This document shows, in pieces, positions 26,470 to 38,700 of a stretch of 64,000 nucleotides of DNA (its first letter is position 1; every line of letters starts with the position of its first letter). Below the pieces are notes generated by a model. It was not told the origin of the DNA and searched no databases. It worked only from the letters and a program-made list of their open reading frames with translations. The stretch spans positions 12,336,223 to 12,400,222 of the forward strand of contig NC_134282.1 of NCBI RefSeq assembly GCF_949628215.1. Direction: 5' to 3'. Source of the stretch: Phalacrocorax aristotelis. Taxonomy: Eukaryota; Chordata; Aves; Suliformes; Phalacrocoracidae. The position numbers and the translations under genes are program-made.

Positions 26470-26925
26470 AAAGGCATAGCAGGGTATGCTGTGGCAATTA
26501 AGACTCTGGGTACAAAGATATGTTTGGACTAGGGGCTTTACACCAGCTCCAGCACATAAAATTGGAGATTGGGAGCAACTTGGTGGAGCCCCCTCTGAGC
26601 TGGCTCAAGACCCCCACCACCTTTGACCTTGCCGCAGACAGCTGGACCACCAAACAGGTCGTACCCTCCTTCCCCTGATCTCACATGTCGTCGCCTACCA
26701 ACTTTTGTCTTATTATGTATTGCACTTACTCTGTGGGTTAAAATGACTTGCTTAAGGACAGTGGAAAATTTATTAAATTGTGGTCTATGTGAACCGCCTG
26801 ACATCTCATCAGTGACGTGCGTTAATAAACAATCTGTCTCACTGCGGATAATAATCTGGGAACGGTGTATGACAGCTCCCACCTCACCCCCGCAGTTGTA
26901 GAGGTCACCGGGACAACGGTTTGGG
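26470..26925 (+). mobile_element. possible solo LTR of an old endogenous retrovirus (tentative)
   Basis: A block G+C richer than its flanks with an LTR-like 3' half: AATAAA at about 26824 in GTTAATAAACAATCTGTC, a C+A/T-rich stretch after it, and a 3' end resembling an LTR terminus (CCGGGACAACG). I could not find a matching TG...CA pair with a target-site duplication, and no gag, pol or env coding is present. The boundaries are guesses. It could instead be an unrelated old repeat or a regulatory block. Confidence 0.25.
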
Positions 26926-27532
26926 TGATGGGGAATTGAAAGCACATGAAAAAGAAAGCACAAGGAATAGCTGCTTTGCCTCTCCTCCCTAAGGAACAAC
27001 TCATTAAAAAGTCATAATTTCTTGAACTTTTATATTCTCTTTAACTTGACAAGTTATAATCCCTTGATATACAGCTAATAAGGTATCAAGTAGTTCATAT
27101 CTGATTACAACTATTTTTCTTCAAACTAATTTAGTTATTCCGTTAGATTTGGTAAATAATAATTATTTAGAACTCCTGAAGAAAGCTCCCTAAATAAGAT
27201 TCAACAAGTGTAACTGGTATAAAAGACTAAAACCTCTCTAAATACTCAAAAGCTAGGAAGCCTTCAGTAAAACTGGGAGAATGCATCTAGACATCCTTCA
27301 TGCTTCTACAGTATCAAGACAAGCGGGGCCAGCCTCACCACAAGATAAAGCAAAGCTTCAAAAAGAAAATGGAAGTGCAGGTGACTTTTTTCTTTTACAA
27401 GCTCTTGATCTAACAAATACATACCCCCCTGATGCACTGTATTCCATGGAAGTGACCATAAGCCCATTTCTTCATGCAAATCTTAAACTCTCTTTAATAT
27501 TTAATAAGACCTTAGATGCATCTTGAAAAGGA

Positions 27533-27698
27533 ACACCATTGGAATAATCTCCCCAGGGAAGTGGCTGACTCAGCCACATTGGACACCTTCAAGAGTCGTC
27601 TGGACAGGGTGCTGGGCCATCTTGGCTAGACTGTGCTTTTCCCAGAAAGGTTGGACTAGATGATCCCTGAGGTCCCTTCCAACCTGGGATTCTGTGTG
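27533..27698 (+). mobile_element. CR1 LINE 3'-end fragment
   Basis: About 165 nt matching the tail of CR1 elements. It contains CCCCAGGGAAGTGG near the start, TTGGACTAGATGATCCCTGA, and GGTCCCTTCCAACC before a terminal ATTCTGTG followed by a short GT run. It is severely 5'-truncated, as most CR1 copies are, and non-coding. Confidence 0.9.
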
Positions 27699-27699
27699 T

Positions 27700-30660
27700 G
27701 TGTGATATATGTTGGAAAAAGATAATGTGAACCAACTGGCATAGTTGCAGTCCATACATAATCTCAGTTATACAGTATGTATTAGAACTGCTCAATTTAC
27801 GAGAGGCTTACGATATACAAATTTTGTATTATTTTTCTGTCTGCAATGCAATAAAAGCAATGCAATAAAGGAGGCAACGGGTTTTCAGACATACATAGCT
27901 TGTCCATACATGATTTATCTGGCATTAGCTTATTTTGTGATAAATAATATTCCTGCACAGGCACTCTTTGTCTACCCAAAACCTGTCACCTTCAGAGAAA
28001 AATCTTATTGCCAACATGGGTAAAAGCCCTGAGTTCACCTTAGCACAGACTAGAAACATTCAATTTAAAGCGAAAATGTACTGGCACCCTCCAAAACTAT
28101 CTTACATTGCACTGCAACGCTGCTAACCAGTCTGCATGACCACTACTACCACCCTAGTTTTCCTGTTCGAGTGACAGCATGCAGGTGTCATTTCCACTGT
28201 TCAGAAGGCAAAGAATTCACACACTTGGGGTCACAAAACAATAATCGTTATTATTATAACAATTACTGCAGCAGCTTTGTCCCATACTTCTGCATCTTCC
28301 ATGCTGAAGTCCTCAGTTTCTTTGGTCTTGGAAAAGCATGACTGGTCTTACCTTTTACTGGAATGTCAAACCAAATGAAGGAGTGGAGGTACTCCAGGGA
28401 CCCATCCAAAGCTGTAGCAAAGGAAAGGAGTTATGAAGTAAAACCAACCAAATGGCAGAACATCAGGGACAAGAAGATCATGCATTGCTGGCAGCAATGG
28501 CAAAACCCACCACAAGTAACTTATATTGAATATTTGTAAGCAACATCATCATGCTGAGCACGTTTCAGACAGAAACAAGTACTCTTTAGAGGATGCCGAG
28601 CAAGAGGGATTTGCTCCAGCTATTCCAGTTAAAATAGGCCTTGAGCGACAGGAGTGCTACAGATCCAGCAGGCCTAACTACTACAAAGAAAACATGATCT
28701 TGACATTTTCTAGAAGCAGATTTTCTAGGCATTTTCTAGGACCAGAAAATTAAAATTTCAAGTTATTACTTAAACTGTATTTTGAATAGGTATTCTTAGG
28801 TGCATTTCTGTCGTGTGACTGATACATAGGAGCCTCTTCACTCACCCCAGGCTTCCAGTAAGAATTGAACTTCCCACTGACAGTGCTAACAGAATTCTAG
28901 CTGTTGAAATCTAGGAGACCAAGACCCAGAACTTGTAATGCATGTTTTTTCTTTAACTTCCCTTCCTTAGCTGTATTTTGTCAAGATGTATCGACCCTTC
29001 TACTGCCTCATCAAACTCTTATTTACCATTTTAGCTGCTTCCTTAGCTCTACCTTTTCAACAAATTTTAACATTATGAAAGCATTGACCTCAGGGTCCTC
29101 TGTCAGTTTGCATTTAAAGAAGAGCGAGCCCACTAATTTCTATTGCTCCATGGGTTGATGCAGCCCACATACATCATTCATTAAGCCTTGCCTGGAACTT
29201 AACAGATGGCCCACAATGAAAGCAATGGCCTTTTGGCCAATTTTGCTGCAATAATTCATCATGTGACCATTCTCAGCAGTTCCTCCTGTACTCCTGCCAG
29301 AATTTACCACTTTCCTTGAAGTCAGACAGAACCACATACAATGACGTCAGTTAATCTAGCATGTTAGCTTCATGGGTGATTTCAGTTTTAGGCAGCGATG
29401 GGATGTTTCTTAAGCAGTTCCACTCTTGCTAAATCATCCCGCCCTCACACTGCAAACTGTAGTACCAACACAGCTGTTCTCGTGGCTCCATGGCGAACTA
29501 TCAGGCTGAAAAATAACACGGGGGAAAGAGTTTCAATCAGATGAATTCCTTGATATGGTTCACAATGCGGCAATACAAACAGTTTGGCATGATCCAGTGG
29601 GAACAAGTAATAAGTGACTGGTTAAGCCAGTATTTTCACTAGAGAATTGCACATCAAAACTGTGCCCACGTACGTGAGGTTTTGCATTGTTCCTGAGGCA
29701 CAAGTGGTCCTTCCTTTCTGCCAGCTCTGCGACAGAAGTGACCTTCTGAGGTGGACTCCTTCAGGACAATTAAGTTTTAAGCCAAGAATTTAGCTGCCAA
29801 AGGCAGTGAAGTGAAAACTGGTGTACTTACTCTGTTACTGTTTCATTATTTGCCCATGCTTTTAACCCATCCTAAGTAATATCTATATTTGGAGGTGTGT
29901 AATGCATATATAATGAGATAATGTCCATCACCCTCCAGATGCCTCTTAAGGAACTATGATGTGGATTAGAAATGACAGAACTATGAATAGCTTTGAGAAA
30001 ATAAGAGACCGAGTCCCATACCTCTGTGTGTGTGTGTATATGTCTGTGAGTGTCTGTGTGTACATGTGAGGAATGGTCATTTGTACCTAGAAAATCCAGG
30101 GCTGAACAGCTCTTTAAAAGAACATTGATTTCAAGGTCTGGAAATTCACAGGAAAAAATCTAAAAATAGAGAGAGGAAAACTGCCATCAATGAAGTTTAA
30201 GAACAAGGGAATGGATATACTAGAGGCTAAAGAGATGAAAAAAAGCACTTAAGAACTATTGTTTCAATAAGACCTAGACACTTAAAAAAACCCAAAAACA
30301 ACAAAAAAAGGAATTAAGAAAGCAAGGAGAAGGAAAAAGAAAACATTTAAAACACAGAAAAATCTAGAAGAATGAACCATCTCAACATAGGCTTAGTGAA
30401 CTCGGACATTCCAGCAGCCCACACCATTCTCCATTTGCCCTGTTGAGCTAAGTTTCATAGACTGACAAAGCATTTAAGCTGTTCAGATAAATATGTACCA
30501 GGAGAAACATCAGGAGCTAATAGTAAATGTCACATTCTATCCTCAATTAGTGCTATATCTAAAGCATGCATAGGTTACTCTGAAATAGATCACTCACTTG
30601 AACTGGAATCACGGTTCTTGCTTTACCCTGTACCCTCAACATGCTAAAAGTTGCCAACTT
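27700..30660. other. intergenic, no gene recognised
   Basis: A+T-rich DNA with a GT-rich imperfect microsatellite at about 30023-30064. Short ORFs here show no family resemblance and no splice-linked partners. Confidence 0.6.
30023..30064. repeat. imperfect (TG)n microsatellite
   Basis: Interrupted TG repeat, including TATG, CTGTGAG and CTGTGTG variants. Confidence 0.85.
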
Positions 30661-31293
30661 TGAATTTTATTGCTGTTGTTACTGGCACAGAAATTACATT
30701 TTGGCTTTTGATTACCAGCGTCTATCTTTCTTGCCATTACACAGAACACAGGACTAAGGGTGATTGTCACCCTTCATAAAGCAGTGCTGATGCAGTAACA
30801 TTTACTGACCAAGTTTTATCAGAATATTAAGTTTTAATGAAAAATGTTTCCTCTGTCCTTTCAAAAAACAGCAATCAGGTTTACTGCTTGCACTTGATGA
30901 CACTGTGACTCCTGTTCATTTTGATTTGTATTGCCTTTCAAAGCAGAAAAGAAACAGGAAGTTTGTAAATTACAGAAAAATAAGAGTAAACACCCCATCA
31001 AAAATTGGCAGCAACAAGGAACTGTTGTGGGAACCACGGATTCTTTCGATAATAAACAACAGCCACTTACCTCATGAGAGCCGATTCCTCGAAATATATA
31101 TCAGTTAGGCTCACTATTCATGGGGTCCGCATGCACCTGAATTTGGATTCTTTTGCCCAAGAGTGTGTATTCAGAGTGCCCTTATGCCCTTGGTGTCACA
31201 GTGTCCCCTTTCCAGAGACAGAAAGAGAAGAACATAACTGTCTCTGAGTAGTAAGGAAGGCTGATAATGGAATACATATGGAGATCACATCTC

Positions 31294-31309
31294 AAAAAAA
31301 AAAAAAAAA
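31294..31309. repeat. A16 homopolymer
   Basis: Sixteen consecutive A in the region downstream of XRN1. Confidence 0.9.
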
Positions 31310-32426
31310 TCCCTTACTGTAAGTAACCATTCCTTCTTTTGAGATTCCTTACTCTGAGGGGTCATCTATATAGCAGTTCAGATTAACTAAACTGAATTGA
31401 ACAAAAGTCACTTAATTTTTGAACAGGAGTGTCCATGCAAGATTTATTATGCACAAACTGATATATTTTAAAGTTATCCCTTTACTTAATTTAATTTTCT
31501 TTAGTGATATATATTGAGATGGGAAAAGTAATGAGGCAGAACTTGTCATGCAGGATAACTTCATAGTCCATTGGCTAATAACTTGAAGACATCTTAAGAA
31601 ATGCAAGATTGTGTCTTGATATCTTCATGTTGAGTAATAGGACTTGAATGTCTATATCAGCAAGACTGTTGCTCTGTACAGAATATCATTAGACAAAGGT
31701 GCAGCAGCTGGTCGCGTTAAGTGTGTCCTCCAATTCTTTATGCTAGTTGCTTTAAACAAGCCAATCCACACAATCTATGAGAAGGAGAACATCTCACTAC
31801 GTGAAAAGCTGGTGCTGCAGTTGGCAAAAGACAGATCCTAACGAAGTTCGTAACTCACAGCCAAAGATAACTAAGAATTACCTGGCACGACTACTGTGTT
31901 CATTATGCTTTCAAAGGAAACAAGAACAGTTTGAACATAATCTTAGAGATGACTGTTCAAAGACAACAAAACTCAGCACATAGCATAAATACACAATACA
32001 AAGGTGAAGAAATCTATTTACCCTCTCTAAAATAAGGGTAAAAATCCAGTAACGTTAATTTGGCAATTTTTAATGTAAAAAACCTGCTATTACTGGGGAT
32101 GAGGAAATCGAATTATGAAATGTAACTTGCCATTTGCCTCTTGAAGAAATTGAAACACATTACACTGGTTTTGGTGCAATTTGTCATTATGCTTCATTCA
32201 GAAGCCTTGTTGGAAATGAGGTAACTGTTTTTATTCTACTCTAGCAAAAATCTAAGCACAATGTTTTGCTCCAGCTACAGAAAAAGGCTTCACATTAGGG
32301 TGTCAAATATTTCCAGGTAGCCATGGCTCCTCCAATTTTCCTCCTATTTTTTCAGCCCTCAGCTGTTCTTGCACCTTGTTAAGAACACCTAAGGCTGGAA
32401 AGTAATCTTACTGCCTTTCCTATAGC

Positions 32427-32442
32427 TTTTTTTTTTTTTTTT
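32427..32442. repeat. T16 homopolymer
   Basis: Sixteen consecutive T, so A16 on the XRN1-sense strand. If it lies within the 3' UTR it could cause internal oligo-dT priming. Confidence 0.9.
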
Positions 32443-35400
32443 CCTTTAAATCTAATGGGTGACAGAGGCCAAAGATATTTAGGAAGACCAGCATCTAGTT
32501 ACAACCTTTTAAATGGAAAGCGACCAGCCGCCTTTTTAACAAACTTCTTGGTTTTTAGCAAACTAAGAAACAGCTCAGAGGTGGGCAGCTGCTGCTTCTA
32601 AGAGTCACGGAAATTGGGCTTAATGAGATTTAATTTATATCTTAAAATTTTGGTTTGGGGCATACAGAAATTCCCACATAGTATTTGGAAATAAAACAGT
32701 GAAAATAAGTAATGTTTCTTGTTTCAATATTTAATCCAAGCAGACACAGACACAATTTATAAAATTATTCTATTGCATTAGAGTTTTATATAGCATTTTT
32801 TATGAATGTTTTTCCTTCAGTGTATCATATAGTCAAATTTTAAAATATCTTCGCACAGTCCTTTGTGCAACTACATGCTAAAAATCTGCAAATGCACACT
32901 TAACACTAAACAGCACAAAAAATACATTCTGTATCCATCCATATGCAAATTTAAAACATTTCACTTGGCAGATATACAATGAAAAGTTATTTTAAAAAAA
33001 TCAGAAACTACAAAAATGCGCACATAAAAGTCTTCCCTTTTGGATTTTTAGTAAAATACTGCTCTGTATAAGATCTAATGAAAAACTCCAGTGCTTACAA
33101 AATACTTTATATATATGAGGAAAAAAAAGCTTAAATTTCTATCTGTATGAATTAAACAGAATCACCTTGTTAAAATATAAAACTGAAATCACAGGGGACA
33201 TGGCATAGGTCAATGCAGATGTTACATCTTCTAGGACATGTAAAACTGTAATTAACTGGGCACCAGGCAGTCAGTATCACAGAACATATAAACTAAAAAC
33301 CAGGGACTAATACAATATGCAGCAGCTACAGAATTAAGTGTTTAACCAGCTATATATACTAAATGTAGCAATTCTACTTGAAGAGGGAAAGTCTTAGTCT
33401 GAAGTAACTAATAATAAAAATTGCTGTGTTTACTGGTGTTAAGAGTATAGGGTCCTTCATAACTTTGTGTCTAAAAAAGCTGCATAAATTGGCTATCCTG
33501 ATATGTCAAAATTCTGTGATATAAGAATGATACATAGTCTCATCTCCATCACAGAATTTATAAACAGATCTTTTCTCTGTTGATCAGATAATTCATACCC
33601 GATATGGGGGCTAACATCTGTGTCTCATAACTAAACTTCACATAAACACTTGTAAAATATTGGCGTGTCAGCATCGTGTCAGTCTCGTGTTGCTCATGAC
33701 AATAGATCACCAAAATGTACAACTTTCCCTTCACAGAATATGGCTTCAAACCCTCTTGAGACTAAATGGCTATAAAGAGAATAACAAAATCAAAATCAGA
33801 GTATTTTAAGCCTGTATATAGCCTATTCTGCAAGGTTTGTGATACTAAGTAAAATGAAATAAAATTTCTTAACCTTGTTTTTACCTCTGTGATCCTTTTT
33901 ATAGGGCTTGCTGCTATTCTACAAATACTGCTGGGGCAACAACTTTTTCAGAGAAATCAGTATTAAAAAAAAAAAAATCCTATAACATGGTAAGAGTGTG
34001 AAACTTGGTCCTACACGAAGAAATGGAGGCAAAGGACAAGGTAGGGGAACTGAAAGAAAGTCTACAGACTTGCAGATCCAACATGAAACCTGTTCAGAGG
34101 CAACAAAATGAATCACTTAAGTATGCTTTATTTCCAAGCTTCCTGGGCTTAAAGGAAAAATATATTTTCTGGAACAGATTAGAATAAAGAAGAAAAACAG
34201 AATTTAAATCAACATCAGTAAGCAGCACCAACTGGGGCTTCAAATTTTCTCTTAGACTGAAGATTTCTTATTAATGTCAATAAGTACAGTACATGTGGGT
34301 TAAAAATAGTACAGGGACCTTTGAGCCTTCTTTTCTTCCTATATGAACTAAGAATGATCTTTTACTCCCTCCAAAAATACAGGTCAACTTTTTGTCTAAA
34401 TATTCTTAGGGAACAAATAGTAACAGCTTCTGATAATTTAATTTTGCTACACAGCGCTTATATCACAAAGCTAAAAAATAAATATTAAAAGTCACTAGCA
34501 ACAAAAAATAACCCTCCATACAGAGGGTTTTAGGGCACAGACTGTTAGAGGGAGAAATGGACTCTGAACATAACTCTGACAGCTATACTACACAAATGGA
34601 CATCTTTAAACTCTGGCCATTCTGTAATTCAGAAAAAAAAACAGGATATCGCTAGCATTTCAGGAGGCTACGCAGATCTGTAGTATATATCTGTGTTATT
34701 TTATCATCAGAAAACAACAAAATTGATAATGCTGCTAGATTAAAAAATTAAATTTACTTTACCAAAGAGGTCTTTACTTCGCAAATATATTTTTTCATTC
34801 AATACATCCTATAAATTAATCTCCTTGAACAGATTCTGCACCAGCAGCCACGTTTTGCCACTCAAATACTAGAGATACAACAATACCTACATTTTGAAAG
34901 TTGTTAAGTTGTTGCCCTTTGGTATAAAACCTAGCAGTTCATAGTTAAAGCAAATTTGGCAGTTCCACTGTAGATAGGTTTTAGCTACACTGATTCAACT
35001 CAGAAGGGCCTGGAAAGCCAATATAAAAGCTGCACTTAAATCATTTTTCTTTTCTGTCTTATTACACTACTTAAAAATAAGCTAGAATACAAAATGTCAT
35101 ACTAAGCAATGTTTGATGCCCAACTTATTACCGTTCCATATCCCTCCCAAGACGCACGGCAATTCTGAATTAAGGTTGCCACTGTTATTGCTGCTTACCC
35201 AGTATAGTCTGTAAGCCACTGTTTAGAAAACTAGGCACAATGGATGGCATGGTAACCTTAACTCAGCATTTCCTGGCTTTTGCTAATTTAAGTCAAAGTA
35301 ATTAAATTTTAACATAATTTTTATAGTTTTCATAACAACCTGAAAATCATAGCAAATAAAATGTATTTCATTCTATATTATACTTAAAGTGGCTGGTCTT

Positions 35401-35485
35401 TTTAATAGAGCTTTCTGATTTTTTTAAATGATAGAACATAACAGTGGGGGAAGAGTTAAAGATAAAATACACCTAGCTACCATAT

Positions 35486-35776
35486 TTATTCTGAAGATTT
35501 TGGTGCGCCAAAATTGACAGCCAGCTTTCTTGGCTTTCGCTTGCTGGAAGTGTTTGGTGCTGATTTGTTATGAGGAACACTTGGAGTAGCCACATTGTCT
35601 TGAAATGAAACAGTGGATTGAGCAGCTTGAGGAGATTTTAAAGGAGCTGAAGAACTATCTTGCTGAATGTGGTCAGAAGACACTGGCTGTTCATTCTTTA
35701 GTGGTGCAGCTTGAGGGGAACTCTGAAACTCCTTGAGCTCAAAGTTTTTCTTGCTAGCAGCCCTTTTTTTAGTTAC
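35486..35776 (-). CDS. XRN1: XRN1 last coding exon (in-window exon 37)
   Basis: 291 nt including the TAA stop at 35488-35486. It starts VTKKRAASKKNFELKEFQSS and ends KRKPRKLAVNFGAPKSSE, the conserved XRN1 basic tail. The Ser/Gln/Pro-rich middle is low complexity. Acceptor AATTTAAAG. Confidence 0.95.
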   Translation of the reverse strand, partial: VTKKRAASKKNFELKEFQSSPQAAPLKNEQPVSSDHIQQDSSSAPLKSPQAAQSTVSFQDNVATPSVPHNKSAPNTSSKRKPRKLAVNFGAPKSSE

Positions 35777-38700
35777 CTTTAAATTAAATAAATATTATTT
35801 AACAGAATGCATTCTCAAAAAACTGCAAATATTCCACTTTTAGAAAACATGCATAGAAAACTATTGTAAAAAACTGTAATACTAAATAGTGCTTCAGAGT
35901 GAGGATGATGTTGCATTCACCATGTAGACATATTTTTTACAAAAATAGAGTATTAAGACAAACCTGCCAATCTTACCTGCAGAGGTATAAACTGGTTGTG
36001 AGAACCAACTGGTATAGTTCCTGCAAGAGACACATTTCCTGGATAGGAGCCAGGATAATAATGTTTAGGCACTGGAGTTCCCCAGGACACCGGACCAAAC
36101 ATGTGAGATGATGGAGGCATTATATTAGCTGTGAAAATAAATAACTTTTAGCTCTCTTTCCTCAAGAAGAGAATACCAACTCCCCTAGACCCAATAGTAC
36201 CCCAACTACATTTGTCTGCATGCTGTTTCTTTTTCCAATAAAGCCTCATATTCTTCATTTTCATTTGAAAATAGGTAAGTATTTATTTATTACCAAAAAA
36301 ATCTCAAACAGTTCTGCTTTTACAGAACTACACCCAGATGATGGCACCGTTAAGAGCACTAAGTCACAGCATCTGCATTTCAGAGCACATACAACTTGGT
36401 CTTTGCATCGTTAGCTCAGTGAACTGTATTAGTAGAAGGTTGCAAGTTTAGGCCATCCTTTTGAAACAAGTCAACAATACAGCAACCCTGGGGAAAACAG
36501 ATGTAGCAGCTGCTGTATGGGTTACTAGGATGCTGCTATAATGGTGCTGACTCATTAATTACTAGCTGTGAATGTGAGCTTTAGAATACAAAATAGACGG
36601 GAACCGGAAACACCACTGGGATTTTCAGCAATTTTTTGGGGGTTACTTACCATCCTAATGTTTGGCAGTGTACAACAACAGGATTGTGATGCAGCACTTC
36701 AGTGAAAGTTGGTTATAAACAAATAAAACACTAATGCATGGATAACCATACAGGGGGAAAAAAATAATGTAGAAAATCAAGGAAGAGATTTCTTATGAAT
36801 TCTGGACTGAAGTATCAGCTTTGAACTACTTACTATTGTTTTAAAGGGGAACCCCCCCAACCAAAAAATCAACTAAAACTGAATGGACAAATACATTCTT
36901 GTTGAAAAGAAATAATTGGGAGATATATGATTCTTTGTATTGAATTAATGTGCACATTGATGAGAAGACGTTCGTGAACTGTTTTCAAAGCAGTTCAGGC
37001 ATACAACTACATACATGAAGACCAAAAATGGGGCTTTCTTGAAGGCATTAATTTTCATATAAAGAACTATTACACAATTACAGGATATCATGACAATATT
37101 TGAAATGCGTACTAGTCAAATACTTACCAGGGGGTTGTGCAAATACTGGAGGAATAGATCCAGGTGCTACAGGAACTCCCAGTGGCTGATAATTTGGAAA
37201 CACTGGTGGAGGTGGAGGCAAAGGGAAGTTTACTCCTATAGAACTCTACGAAGAAGGAAATGGAGGATTACAAACAGACAACGCAATAGAGACAAAGATT
37301 TTAAAAGGTTTTTTGCTTTCTCACCAAACGTTGTAAAGCAAAAAGCGCAGCTTTCTCCTTCGCTTCAGCTTCAGAATGACACTGCGGTCCATGAACCAAC
37401 AAACCATTTGATAATTTTATGTGACAAACTGTCATGGTCTAAAAAAATGAGATAAGATTTTTAAGGGAATTTGTTCTGCTGACAAACAAGAAACTGTGAG
37501 ATAGAAACAGAGGATTTGTTTGTTTTGAAAAAAGGCAACAAAAGGAGCTAAGGTTTATTTTTAGGTGGATTTCAGTGCTCAGTCCGAATGTTTAACATAA
37601 AACAATTGAAACAAAGTCGAGAACTTTAACTTTTGCAGAAAAAGCTTTTTACCTGTGGTGTTTTTAGGAAAGAGAAATCTGGTTGTGACATTCCAACAAG
37701 AGAACAAATACGACAAAGTTCAGAAACAGTAGACAGTGCAGGCTGTGCACAAGCAAAAGGGTGACCTCCAGTTTCTAGTGCTGGTGTGTTCTGAGGGCCT
37801 CCAGTGCTATGAGGCTTGTTCATATAAGCAGCTGACAAAAGAAAAAGAAGAAAAAGAAGCTGTATCACAAACATTTCCTGCACTGAAAGGATAGCAACAT
37901 TGTTATTAGCAGAAAAAAAAAGCATATTCAATTTTTTCTGGTGTTTTCATATCTGATTAACAAAACCCAGGATTATACATAAAGAGATTTTTAGATCTGA
38001 GTAAAGAAGTAGAGCTGAAAAGGCGGACATTTTATTACTAGATTTTGAAAATCGGTACCATATTGTTAGCTAGGCTCTAAAATGCCACTACAAGGTGAAG
38101 CTCTGAACTATGAGCTGATGTCTAAACATACCCATTTTTTTTGTTTGTCTATATTGCAAGGCAGCTCCATGGCAATCCTGTCTACTAGGGGGAGCAGGAA
38201 CATCATTTACTTGGGATTTCACTTCATTCCTTGTTTCCAGGTCAGAGCCATCTATCTTCAAAATCTCTTTGAGCATCTGTGTTCCTTTCTTTAAAAATAA
38301 AATAAACCATTCAGGGACATGATGGCATTCAAATAACACTACCACCTTCTTAACTGTGAATATCGTAATCAGTAACAAAATCTGAGTTTTTGTTTTCCTA
38401 TCAGTTACATTTTATGAAAGCAGATAACAGCATCTTAGCATAAACAAATGTGTTTGTTAATGTTCTTTGAGAATAGCTAATGAAAAGCTCATCAGTATGT
38501 TTAAAAAGGCAGTATGAGGTTTCATGGAGTTTCTTTAAATAGAAGCATTGATGCTAAGATAGCAGATGCTAAATTGCGATGTAATGATTCCTACAGGATA
38601 CAGACCATAGCAAATGATTGTGGTGACAGATGTTCTTCATTTGTAGCTCTTGCTTCCTTGGAATAAGACTGCGCTTCATTTTCTTTAGAAATTTTCAAAG

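Larger units (their letters stand above)
30661..35485 (-). other. XRN1: XRN1 3' UTR and downstream flank
   Basis: A+T-rich DNA following the XRN1 stop codon, with no other gene recognised. The poly(A) site cannot be placed by eye. Minus-strand AATAAA hexamers (TTTATT on plus) lie at 34127-34132, 32230-32235, 31443-31448 and 30666-30671, and one overlaps the stop codon at 35485-35490. The vertebrate XRN1 3' UTR is generally several kb long, so a distal site is plausible. It also contains A16 at 31294-31309 and T16 at 32427-32442. Confidence 0.5.

Noticed and set aside
26538-26999. 153-codon minus-strand frame
   Set aside because: No recognisable domain, no splice-linked partner, and it lies across the LTR-like block; probably chance.
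37090-37455. 121-codon plus-strand frame
   Set aside because: Antisense to XRN1 in-window exons 34 and 35, so it is a shadow of real coding sequence.
38488-38575. Partial inverted repeat (GCATCTTAGCAT and ATGCTAAGAT)
   Set aside because: Imperfect, about 50 bases apart and A+T rich; expected by chance at this window size.
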